From NCBI GenBank assembly GCA_946902985.2, contig OX336392.1, positions 465,832,693-465,896,692 on the forward strand: a stretch of 64,000 nt of DNA, given 5' to 3'. The DNA is from Meconema thalassinum (lineage: Eukaryota > Arthropoda > Insecta > Orthoptera > Tettigoniidae). Below the pieces are notes generated by a model. The model did not search any database. It saw only the letters and a list, made by a program, of their open reading frames with translations, and was not told the origin of the DNA. A program made the translations under genes and the position numbers. Positions 34,633 to 44,694 of this stretch are shown piece after piece. The first letter of the stretch is position 1; every line of letters starts with the position of its first letter.

Positions 34633-36216
34633 TTATCCACATCTTCTTCTTAATCCTAGGGCCTTAAACATTTCTTCTTCTTCTTCCCAATCTTCCATGT
34701 CTCCTTCCTTCAAGTAGTTCTCGTCTTCTCCCTCTTCTTCTTGTTCTTTTTCTTCTTCGTCTTCTCGGTTTCCTTCCTCAAAGTAATTTTCGTCATTTCC
34801 CTCTCCTTCTTGTTCTTCTTCTTCTTCATCTTCTCCTCCCATTTCCTCCTCCGTGTTTTTTTCTACTTGTTTTCCGGGGTACTCTTCATCCCTTCTTTTA
34901 TTTCTTTCTTGGGCGTCAATTTCTTGACTTGCGATTTCTTTCCATCTCGTCACTAGTTCTCCGGCCCTTTTTCTTACTTCTCCCCCATAGTATCTTAATT
35001 CGTTAACTGTCCTTCCTACCTTGATTGCTTCTAAATACTCCAGGTTCATCGGCATATGACTTAAAAGATTTAGGCAGTACAACATCGTGCCTTCTTCTTG
35101 TCTACATCTCTCTAACGCTCTCTGGTAGTAAATAATTGTATTCTCTACCCCTGAGCTATTATAGTTTATTTCTACTTGTGCTTTCCTTTCTCCCTTTGGT
35201 CTCTTAATTCGTCCTTTGAGTATATTTCTTCCCCATTCTTTTAACTCACTCCGCGTTAATCTAAAAATGATTCTCTTTTTCACTCTCTTCCAAATTCGGG
35301 TCTTTCTTTTGACTACACTTATTCTCTTTCTATTCCTTCTTTTGATCCCTTTCTTCTTTACTGATTTCAGATAAAGCTTTACCGATCGTTCCTTTCCTCC
35401 TACCTCTGGATACCTACGTTGGTCCCTTTGTGCTACTTTTTCCTGCTCCCGTTCTTCCTCTTTAATTTCTGCTATCCAATCTCTAACTTCGGTCATTTCT
35501 ATCTCTAAGTTGACTTCTGTCGCATTTGACGCAAAAATATCACTTATCCCTAAAATTCCGTTCATAATAATAGGATTGAATTCCGACTGTGCTTCTCCGT
35601 TCAAGAAGCTGATTATAGCTCTCGTTTCTTCACTGTATCCAGGTTCCTCTACCACCATGTCATTTCTCAAATTCGGGTTATCATTGCAAAACGTCCCTGA
35701 AATGTGGTTTGCGTTTTGATTTCCTATCACCACATAATTAATTTCCTTACCTCTAGACTCGTTTCTTTTACTATTAGACACATTTTCATTTCCTACATGC
35801 CCTATGTTTTCATCAGTACTGTTTACATATTCATCTTCCTTATTATTTAATAGACATAGATTTTCATATGAACCCTCTGTAACATGTATTTCAAATTCGT
35901 TAATATCATTTGAATTTTCATTTTCCTTACAGCTAGACACAATAATATATTCATTTTGGCAGTTTTCATTATACATTTTACCTTCTTCAACATTTTCCTT
36001 TTCCTTCAAATTTAACACATAGACATTTTCATTTCGAACCATATTTTCAACACGCATTTCATTTTCAACAATATTTTCACTTTCCTTGATACTTTGACAA
36101 TTCTCGGCACACTTTTCATTTTCATTTGCTAATACACTCTTATTTCCTACGTTTATATCTACTACATTAATTTCCTTATTTTCTACTGGCACAACAATTT
36201 CAATATTTTTTTTCAT
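34633..36216 (-). CDS. Element 3 ORF2: acidic-tailed protein with a TFIIS/Elongin-A-type N-terminal (LW) domain
   Basis: An open frame of 527 codons from ATG 36216. Residues 1-190 are acidic and Asn-rich. Residues 276-345 are strongly basic (KKKGIKRRNRKR, WKRVKKRIIFRL). Residues about 358-432 resemble the TFIIS N-terminal domain found in TFIIS, Elongin A and Med26: LNLLSHMPMNLEYLEAIKVG, then GRTVNELRYYGGEVRKRAGE, then LVTRWKEIA. This gives the conserved order of L..L, GrTVN.LR, and L...WK. The tail (455-517) is almost all Glu, Asp and Gly and contains a roughly 23-residue duplication (ENYFEEGNRED, ENYLKEGDMED). In host proteins this domain docks on elongation-factor partners; here a nuclear or chromatin-tethering role is inference. 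It overlaps the preceding frame at a run of eight A, which suggests a +1 shift or a one-base insertion. No Gag capsid motif is seen. Confidence 0.7.
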   Translation of the reverse strand: MKKNIEIVVPVENKEINVVDINVGNKSVLANENEKCAENCQSIKESENIVENEMRVENMVRNENVYVLNLKEKENVEEGKMYNENCQNEYIIVSSCKENENSNDINEFEIHVTEGSYENLCLLNNKEDEYVNSTDENIGHVGNENVSNSKRNESRGKEINYVVIGNQNANHISGTFCNDNPNLRNDMVVEEPGYSEETRAIISFLNGEAQSEFNPIIMNGILGISDIFASNATEVNLEIEMTEVRDWIAEIKEEEREQEKVAQRDQRRYPEVGGKERSVKLYLKSVKKKGIKRRNRKRISVVKRKTRIWKRVKKRIIFRLTRSELKEWGRNILKGRIKRPKGERKAQVEINYNSSGVENTIIYYQRALERCRQEEGTMLYCLNLLSHMPMNLEYLEAIKVGRTVNELRYYGGEVRKRAGELVTRWKEIASQEIDAQERNKRRDEEYPGKQVEKNTEEEMGGEDEEEEEQEGEGNDENYFEEGNREDEEEKEQEEEGEDENYLKEGDMEDWEEEEEMFKALGLRRRCG

Positions 36217-36529
36217 CTATAAATTTAATTGGCTCTAGGATATTATTGTTTCTACCTAGCATTTTAGTTTCAAGATTTTCACTTGGCATTTGACTATCAT
36301 TGCTTTCAATTGACTCGATATTGTCATCACTATTAATGTTTACAATTTCTACAATATATTTTACTTCGACACTCTTGTCACCCTTAGTTTCCTTGTCTCC
36401 ATTATTCAATGTATTAAGTACTTTATCAAACATATTATCCATATTAATTCTTAGAGTCTCAATGTATCCTAGACGTTTTTCATTCCACCGCTTAATGCTT
36501 TCTAGCACAGTCTCTGTAGGTTCCACCAT
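36200..36529 (-). pseudogene. Element 3 ORF1, distal part
   Basis: A 109-codon frame (VLESIKRWNEKR, IETLRINMDNMFDKVLN) ending at 36200 inside the A8 run where the 527-codon frame begins. It is probably the middle of one long protein whose beginning is the coiled coil to the right. The region is helical and charged with no named domain. Confidence 0.5.
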
Positions 36530-36876
36530 GTTCTTTATATCATTACTGTTCTGAATCTTATTCTTTATACCTCTAGGTCCTTAAGTTTACCATTTATCAC
36601 TTCTAAGTCCTGAAGTTTACCATTTATAACTTCTAAGTCCTGAAGTTTACCATATATAACTTCTAGGTCCTGAAGTTTACCATTTATAATTTCTAAGTCC
36701 TTTTTATTTTCATCTCTGCCTTCCTGAAATTTATTATTTAAAACTTACAAATTCTTTTTACTTTCTTGTATTTCACTGTTTATTCCTTCCAAGACCATTT
36801 TAGTTTCCTCCCTACCTTCCTGAAGCTTACCGTTTGTAGCTTCTAGGAGACTTTTCATCTCCTCTGTCATAGCCAT
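36530..36876 (-). pseudogene. Element 3 ORF1, N-terminal coiled coil (Gag-like position), broken
   Basis: Starts at ATG 36876 (MAMTEEMKSLLEATNGKLQE), directly after the leader. It shows heptad-like spacing and then four 10-residue repeats of the form DLEVINGKLQ. There is a TAA at about 36747-36745 and a frame change near 36580 before the next part. Position and coiled coil recall the Gag N-terminus of element 1, but the sequence itself shows no capsid domain. Confidence 0.5.
36571..36700. repeat. 30-bp tandem repeat in element 3 ORF1
   Basis: About 4.3 units of TTCTAAGTCCTGAAGTTTAC plus 10 bases, encoding the 10-residue coiled-coil repeats on the minus strand. Confidence 0.9.
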
Positions 36877-37349
36877 TCTTTTTCCAATTATTTGAGGAAA
36901 GATGGGCTACTACTTCCAAGAATGAATCATGCACACTAGGTAATCACGAGTTCGATCCGACATGCTTGTACTATTTTTCTCCCTTTTGTGGTGAAATGAC
37001 CAACGGGTGTGTATATAACGAACCCGTCCACACGTCCCTCCTTCATAACCATTAACCAATTCAAGCAAGACATTTTTTTTTAATTTGAAATTTTTCAAAA
37101 TCTCGAAATTTTTCACAAAAAAATCCGGAAAAACTCGAGATTTCCTAGTTTTTTTTCCTGGAAAAACTTCCCCCAGTTGGGCGCCAAAGAAGAGTTTATG
37201 TAGGGGGCATATCTCCTTAAATTTATTTACGTTCGGCGGGCGGTTCCGGTCGCTATTATTTACTTTATTTACCGTTACTTTCACATTATTTGGACCGTCT
37301 TGTCTTGTCACCTTGTGCACATATCAAGTACCTCAACATATGAATCCCC
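36877..37349 (-). other. Leader of element 3 with a displaced tRNA-Lys-type primer-binding site
   Basis: The minus strand at 37186-37170 reads TGGCGCCCAACTGGGGG. Its first 11 bases match the 3' end expected of an insect tRNA-Lys (GTTGGGCGCCA). It lies about 163 bases inside the LTR edge, whereas such sites normally lie within about 20 bases. No coding content is seen in the leader. Confidence 0.55.
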
Positions 37350-40300
37350 TGTACCCGCTCAGCGAATGGATGCTCAGTCAGTCCACGGCTTGGCTACTGC
37401 GGTACGGGGTGTGTTACGTCCCTTCCCCAGCAGACTGAACATCCGATACGTAGACACAATCAGGTTGACAAGATTCAGGAAAAACTCAACATAACAATTT
37501 AAAAACACAAATTTTTATTCAATAAAAGGAAATATTAATTCACTCAAAAACATTATAAAAACCAAAATCACTTGATATTATCCCTTCATGTGTCCCTCAC
37601 AAAATATAATCAACTCAAAATGTATCAACTTAAATCACTTGGAATTGTCTCTTCAAGTTTCACTCATAAACCAAAAATAAATTCGTTAATCAGAAATCAC
37701 TAAAATTCACTATAATGCCATTTCATTTCTTTTTTGTGAAGTTTCAGAACTGTTTTTGTCTTGCTTAAAATTAAACCCTTAATATTTATTTATATTTATT
37801 TTACTTAGGCGTCATTTACATTTAATACTTTCTCCAAGGCTTTGGAATTTTACATTCTTTCATTTACCCTTCAGGGTCTCTCTATTATTTATGTTTACTT
37901 AGATATTTTGTTCATTGATGTTTTATTAAGTCCTTTGGATCTTAATAATAATTCTTTTCAAAGCCTAAGATGTGGAAAAAATATAGTACTGTACAGAAAA
38001 CATGTCATGTCTAACGATCGAATCCGTAACTCTCCAGTTACCCCTCATGAATCTAGGTGATTTGCTATTTGCGCTGTGCTGTGTGCTTTATTATTTGTTA
38101 CTGTGGGATATTTATTTATAACAAATTACATCATTTCTTAGCTCGACATTTGTTTATTTCTGGAAGAAGGAATTTTCTTTATCAACAATATATTATTTGA
38201 CAAGTCCGTCAAATCTGAATACAACATTCAAACTTTTACTCGGGATGATTTTTTCACTCCCGCAAAAATGATTCTACAATTTATTTTGCTGGCACCTCTT
38301 TTGTTTAGATTTTAAATATTTCTGTGCCGACCAGACATTACTGGACGGTCGCGCCCATTAAGATATATCCTCTCTCTCTCTCACAAGGGCCAGGCCACGG
38401 ACAAGGTCGTTCCTTCCCCTTGTGGTTCTTTCAGGCGAGATTTACGATAGCTACCCTCAAAGCCTTTATACTGGGACAGCTTTAAACCTATGTTTCCAAG
38501 ACTTACAAATTCATTTTACCACAGAGATTTACTTCGCTCTTTTATTATTATTATTATTATTATTATTGATCCTTTGTTCCCAGGATAGTGATATTTAATT
38601 CGGAGATGATGTATGGTAGTTTACGGTTCCTATTTCTTACGACGCTTATAATACATCCAACAATGCTTATTATTTCAACAATGTCTCCTTTTACAACAAT
38701 ATTATACTGCAACAAATCCTAGCTGGGACGTCCATCCTACAGCGGGAGTTACATATATTCGACGCTTTCTTTATCCTTACAACAATATTCGACGCTTATT
38801 TAGTGGGAATTTCTCATCGACGATTCAACAATGCCTTTACAACAATATTCGACGCTTATTTAGTGGGAATTTTTCATCCACGATTTAACAATACATTTAG
38901 AACAATATTCGACGCTTATTTGGTGAGAATTTTTCATCCACGATTCAACAATACCTTTACAACAATATTCGACGCTTATTTAGTTACAACACGAGGCTCC
39001 TCCAACAATATATTTGGTGGGAAATTACATCCACGCATTTCGACAATTTCACTACATTTTTCATCTCACGAATAAATCTATCCGGGCTTAACGCATTTTT
39101 ATATATTCACTTGAAACTATATTTTATTATTTCTTTAATACTGGCACTTACGGCAACACAACGTGATTGGATATTATCACAACATTTGCCTAATTTCGGC
39201 ATTTACACAATTCATTTCATAACTTTTGGCATAATAGCCTATAACATAATATATTCATTTTGGGTTTTATTCCACCTTTATACTTGGATCTTTACTATTT
39301 ATTTTTATTTATTGATACTTTATTTCTCGCTCTACTTTTCATTTTTGAGTTCCTAGACACGGATCTTTAAATACGATTTTTTTATATTTTTACTTACTTA
39401 CCATTTTATTTTCATTCTTATCATTTATATATTTACTTTAATTCATTACGATGCTTTATTCTTTCGATACTATTCTTTGGTCTACAATTTAACCGTTATT
39501 ATTTTACTTTATTCCCTTGGATTTTACAATTTTATTATGGTGCATATTTAATTCATAATTTGGCAACAATTTACGCCATTTAATTCATTATTTTTATTCC
39601 TTCTTCCAAATTTATTTATTTATTACATATCTCTTTAATCGAGTTTCTTATTTCTTTCTTTTAACTAATCCCAATAACGTTTTATTTCCACCGAGGCGGT
39701 CCTCGTGGCTATCAATAATCATTTTATTTAGCATTTCAATTACTTGCACATACATATTCATCAATGAATCATCCATCAGAACTCCCCAGTCGATGAATGG
39801 TTCGATTGATATCTAGCACACAGCACAACAACAAAACATTAATAAAATTTCATCAACTCACCCAGGCTCCGATTCCATTCTCAGGCAGCTTCACCCACCG
39901 TCTTGATATCTACTCATCCATCATAACACACTTTCCTGACACTTTTACTTGACACTAATTCATTTTATACTTGAGACGTGGAAACATAATATAACACTCG
40001 GCACAATAGCATTTTCCTTAAACACACGACCCTATTTCAGAGCTTTGGCAATGATGGTTCGTAGTGGTTGGTTCTTGACGACTCCTAACGTTTCTGCATT
40101 GAACGTGCTAACTGGCTCCTTCCTACTCTTGAAATCCCTGGCTCCGTGTAAGTCTCTGAACCACACGTCCCCGTTCACACGCTCCTACTGGCTTCTGGAT
40201 AAAGTTCCTCGTGTTTGTCCTTACTCGTTCCGTGATATTTCTTTATTTGAGAGATCTAATTCCTAGCTTGGTCTCTACTTTGAGAACCTTCGCTTGTCTA

Positions 40301-41659
40301 TGTAACGCTTTAGATCTGGAGTCTCGAACCCACAGTCTCTCTAGGTCCCGACTCCTTCCTTTCTTGCTGATTTTATCCTTTTAGGGATTTGTCGCTGACA
40401 CGGTCTTTGTTGACGCAATGTTACGTATTATTCCGTATTTTACGAATTGTCTCTTTAGAATAACGCGTTCCGTAATTTTTGCCTGTGTTTCGACTTTGCG
40501 TGTGTTACTTGACTAACCCGCACTTTTACGGTCTTAGTGTTCTTTGATTTGACACGACGTGACTGATATTGTCGCGATTTTTATTGATCCAGCTCATAAC
40601 GCTATAGTGATCACTCAGAATACGAAACGATGACCCGAATGTTCGGTTATTACTTGACGAAATTCAGCACAGCGTTCTCGCCAGCTTACTAACTGGTTGA
40701 TACGATGTGATGTATCGTCATGTCCCTCTGGACTGACTAACTGTATGAGCTGTGATGCAGCACTCCTGCCCTATGAGTTCACTGTAGACTGCAGACGGTA
40801 CCACAATAAACAGCATTAAAGATGAACTGATGCAGCACGACCCCTTCAGGTCTGCCTTAAACTGCATTATCTTGTGATACAGCGTCTCCCCTCAAGGAGT
40901 CCTTGTAAACTGCATACGGTCCTCTTGAATCACTCCCTATTTATTTGCTTCTATGAAAAATAAACTATTTTGTCTACGTTGCAAAAATTATCTCCTGAAC
41001 CAATTGTGGTATACTTTTGGAAAAATATTCATTTTATAGCTTGCGCACTGAACGTCTCGTTTTTATAACGTTTTTCCGAATCCGATCGTGGGGATATATT
41101 TATTTAAATAAAATTCGTTCCTCTATGTGTGTGGGAGGCTGTTTTTTATACCCCACTCCTTCTTTTAGCTTGGGTGAAGTCCCCTTCGCAAAGCGCTGAC
41201 TTTGCTTTTCTATTCCGCACGTTATTTAGTGACTTTTACTGTCCTAAAATTTCTCATTTCCCAAATGAATAGCTTTTACGAAAAGTTTTCTTAAAGATTT
41301 TGGTTATCTTGGCTAATATTATAAATTTCCGCCAATTTTTCAGCTCCGCCATTGCGCGCTGTTGTCAATTTATCGTTGAATTTGCATTTTCTCCTTGGAT
41401 CTTGCATCTCTCTCTACTGTCGGTTAATGCCCTTCGTCTATTTTTAATTCTGAGTAACTGTTTTATTGCTGACTGCGCGGTGATGTCATTTATGCAGCTG
41501 GCCCGTTGCGCCACAATTTTTTATCAGCTCTGTGCGTCACGTATGTGCCTATTTGATAATAACCCTTTTGATACTTCAATATATCTTAAAACGTCCTGTT
41601 TTCTAATTTTCCTGAATAGTCAAGGGTTCAAGTCTTGTGCCAAAATTCATTTGGGCACA
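37350..41659 (-). repeat. 5' LTR of element 3
   Basis: 4310-bp partner of 28650-33291. It has three 60-bp minisatellite units (38791-38970) and a shorter (TTA)n run (38542-38568). Confidence 0.88.
38791..38970. repeat. 60-bp minisatellite, three units (5' LTR of element 3)
   Basis: Three tandem 60-bp units of the same sequence as the seven units at 30121-30540, in the same relative place in the LTR. Confidence 0.95.
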
Positions 41660-43507
41660 ATATATTGTAAGCGATCTGGGGTCGTGCATTTCCAAGGTAT
41701 AAACATTCGTACTTAACTTGACGATATATAAAAATTAACGACTTGAAACCAATATCTATATATATTCTGTCCTCCACTTGTTTTCTTGGCTTTCAATCGT
41801 GTGCGGGTGCATGTGTATTGTGATTTGTGTCTGTGTTGCACGCTACGAGTGAAATTGAAACTTTTCTTACTGTTAGAACGTCACACTATACTATGGTGTT
41901 GTTATGTAACGTACTGTAAGATATTAATAACATATTAGACATATTTCTTTTTGTGTAGATAATAAACATGCTTAGCTTCGTCTAAGCGTGACTATAAGCC
42001 AACAATAGTGCTTAGTATTAATTGGAATATCCTATTAATATTAAAATAATAGTTATTAATAATGTTTGCTATATTTAGTCTCCACAGGGTGGGGTATTCT
42101 TTGGAATACACGGTAAGACAGAGGCTGTTTGCCAAATAGCCAAAGTGTACACTCTTGCACACTCTCACTCGGAAGTGACGTCAGTGAGTGGTATTCCAAT
42201 TACGATCGAGTGCAAGTGTACGAGCCGAGTGCGAGTGTACATTGCGACAATTTTGAAGGTGCAGACTCGGTTCGTTCACTCGGTGCAGGCTCTGTGATGT
42301 CGCCATTTTGACAGAACATCTGTATTCTCACTTGACATGATCAATTGTGAATTTCAGACGATACAAGGAGGGATACTTATATTTAATTGTAAGTAATTAT
42401 CTTTTACAATAGCGGTGATTTTTTTAAACATACTTGCAATGTTGAATGACATTTGTATGTTAGTAGTGTTCCATAACCTGCGAGGTTAACCAAACTTTCC
42501 ATGGCCCTTCAAACATTTACTCATAATGTTTTATTTTTTATTTTCTAGGGTCGATGACGGAGTATTACGTGGAAAGAAAAACTGAAACTTCTTTTTCAAA
42601 ACGGATTTTGTTTCTCACGGGTGTGATGTGATTTGGCAAATTTGAACAGTCAGCACCCATATAAAATTGCAAGATAGGTAAGCATATGTGATTTCTGAAT
42701 AATAATAATAATAATATCAATTAATAAACTGGGTTAGGCAATAAGTTTGTTTTTATAGCAAGGACCAATTAATTACTGTATTTATGCTAGCTGCATTTAA
42801 CATCTGGCAATTGGATGCAACATGTTGTGGTCATCAGCTTTCCACTCCTGCAGATAGTTAAGTTATTGTAGTTTTAGGGGGCGGAACTACGAGGTCATCT
42901 GCCCCTACTCCTGCAGATAAGTTCGATATTCCTCCCCATAAAATAACAGTTGGTTACTCCTGCGAGTGAGTGAGTCCTGTTATAAGTGTTTGTATCTAGT
43001 TGAATGAGGAATTCCATGTAGGCCTAGGCCTACCGGTACTTCAATCTCTACAAACTGCCTCCACATTCTACTTGTGATGGAGAAACATATTTATCACCTC
43101 CATCTGTTTTCCTTGCTGTAAGATCTTTTCAGTAGCTTAATATTATGGTAGCGCTGAATGATGATAGAACGAGTGATAACATTCTCTATAATACATGAAT
43201 TAGCCAAACTACCTTCTGAAGCGATGAGAAATAAATCAGGGAACGATGTTTCCTCCTCCACCGTCTGTGACCCACCCAACCATCCCAAATAGGATCACGA
43301 CTTATATAACCAAAATTACAGCTGTGGCCGCCATTAGTCCAAATCAATCATCGTTGCGGTCATGAGTATTCGAGTCTCTTCGTTAGCCCCACTGATCCGC
43401 TGGTCTGTCATCAAAACAGTACTGCCAACCTCGTCCTTACGGTACTATGTAACTCAAAGAAGCCCCCAGTTCAGTCTCTAGTGCGCATCATTCGTGCCCA
43501 GCACTCA
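41660..43507. other. Interval between LTR elements 3 and 2
   Basis: About 1.85 kb with no gene recognised. It contains an (AAT)n run near 42701-42715. Between 42130 and 42250 is a stretch of related short motifs (GTGTACACTC, GAGTGCAAGTGTACGAG, GAGTGCGAGTGTACA). A short SINE-like 3' end is listed separately. Confidence 0.4.
42862..42910 (-). repeat. Retroposon 3'-end fragment
   Basis: TTAGGGGGCGGAACTACGAG followed by GTCATCTGCCCC resembles 46865-46905, the 3' end of the retroposon inside element 2. Both can form a G4/C4-closed stem. Only this end piece is present. Confidence 0.45.
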
Positions 43508-44365
43508 TGTCGTGACTGTGAGCCTCCATGATTCAGAACCCAGGACTGCGGTTCGGAGGAACATTATATACGGGCAAATGAGTTATTATTATTATTACTA
43601 AGTTGGATGTGAGCTTTGTAAGATAGAATGTATATTTCTCAAGAGAATGAGACTGCTGTCGCTAGGATGTGTACAGAGGTCTGTAAATATTGATAGTACA
43701 ACAGTACGTTGGTCGAGCACTTTGTATTGTAGGGAGAGTGATTCATAGTCACAAGTCAGGCCAGAAGTTGAACCTTGGATGTCATGTAGACACAAGTATG
43801 GGCAGTCGCCGCTACCTTAGGGAGCAGCACTTGCCAGGCACTGGAGGGTGGAATGGACCAGGCCTCAGTGGAAGGGAGAGATGGATTCTGGGTCATCTCT
43901 AGTTGAATATAAGGGTATCCAAAATGGCGAGCGACAGAGTTATTACAGAGTAACAGAGTAGTAGTCACAGAGTGATTGCAGAGTAGTGGAGCGGCAGAGT
44001 AACAGTAGCTCTCATGCCTCAGTTCTTGCCAGAGTAACGTCGTAACGTGCGCGAGCAGAATTCAGCCTCGCGGAGACACACTAGATGTCAAGTATCAGTA
44101 AGACTTAGTAGCGCTATTACAGACCTGCGTGCACTCCCGGCAGTAACTTCACATAATTTGTATATAGTGTATATATACTTCGACTGCCAAGGGCTCAATA
44201 AATCGGCAGTAGTCCAAGGGAATTTCATCTTTTATTCCGGTAGTTCCGGGACGAGTCTGTGAAACCTCAAGTTCCCCTATCTAGAAAACCGCTCGGCTAG
44301 TAGGGAAATCGTCGGAGGAGCTGTCAACCTGCCAGACCGTCTCACAGGCCAGGTAGGTCACGACA
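43508..44365 (+). repeat. 5' LTR of element 2
   Basis: 858 bp. A TATATATA run (44170-44177) and an AATAAA (44197-44202) lie near the right end and may mark the promoter and polyadenylation region. The repeat ends GTCACGACA. Confidence 0.95.
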
Positions 44366-44376
44366 GACCTAACTTT

Positions 44377-44390
44377 TGGTGTCAGAAGTG
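44377..44390 (+). other. Primer-binding site of element 2 (tRNA-Leu type)
   Basis: TGGTGTCAGAAGTG starts 11 bases after the 5' LTR. It is complementary to the CACTTCTGACACCA 3' end expected of an insect tRNA-Leu. Confidence 0.75.
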
Positions 44391-44672
44391 TAGGGTCCCG
44401 AGTTCGACGCACTGAACAAAGCAACTACGGAATAAAGAGAGAGATCGCGACATCGCAGAAGATTGTCCGATAAAGACCGCGACAACGCAGAAGATTGTCC
44501 GTCCGCGAATCCGCGTAAATCGTACCGAGTGCCGCGCAACGCAGAAGAGAGAAGAAGAAGCCTACTAAGCAGAAGGAGCCGTGCAGTAGCGAGCCGTGCC
44601 ACCAGCAGAAGGGAGAACCGATCAGCCGCAGTATCCAGTTAGCAGAGACAACAAAGAAGAAGAAGTAGCCGC

Positions 44673-44680
44673 CAGGTAAG
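44673..44680 (+). promoter_or_regulatory. Candidate 5' splice site in element 2 leader
   Basis: CAGGTAAG, a consensus donor, 20 bases before the gag ATG. It is well placed to make a spliced env message with the acceptor at 51477, as in known gypsy-type elements. Inferred from sequence only. Confidence 0.5.
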
Positions 44681-44694
44681 CTAACCTTATTACA

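Larger units (their letters stand above)
28650..41659 (-). mobile_element. LTR element 3: non-autonomous retrotransposon with giant LTRs and no pol
   Basis: Two direct repeats of 4642 bp (28650-33291) and 4310 bp (37350-41659) begin TGTACCC and end GGGCACA (6 of 7 inverted match). ATATAT lies outside both ends; as a target duplication it is only suggestive because it is low-complexity. A polypurine tract abuts the left repeat on the minus strand, so the element reads leftward. The 4.06-kb interior carries coiled-coil and TFIIS-like ORFs but no protease, RT, RNase H or integrase. This is the plan of a large retrotransposon derivative that borrows enzymes from another element. The LTRs differ by many substitutions plus indels, so it is older than elements 1 and 2. 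Confidence 0.85.

Noticed and set aside
34741..34956. Plus-strand frame rich in Phe and Ser opposite the element 3 ORF
   Set aside because: It is the antisense of the Glu/Asp/Lys-rich tail of the minus-strand ORF and has no independent support.
43598..43968. Small ORFs repeated at 53793-54163
   Set aside because: Both sets lie in the LTRs of element 2 and are chance frames in regulatory repeat sequence.
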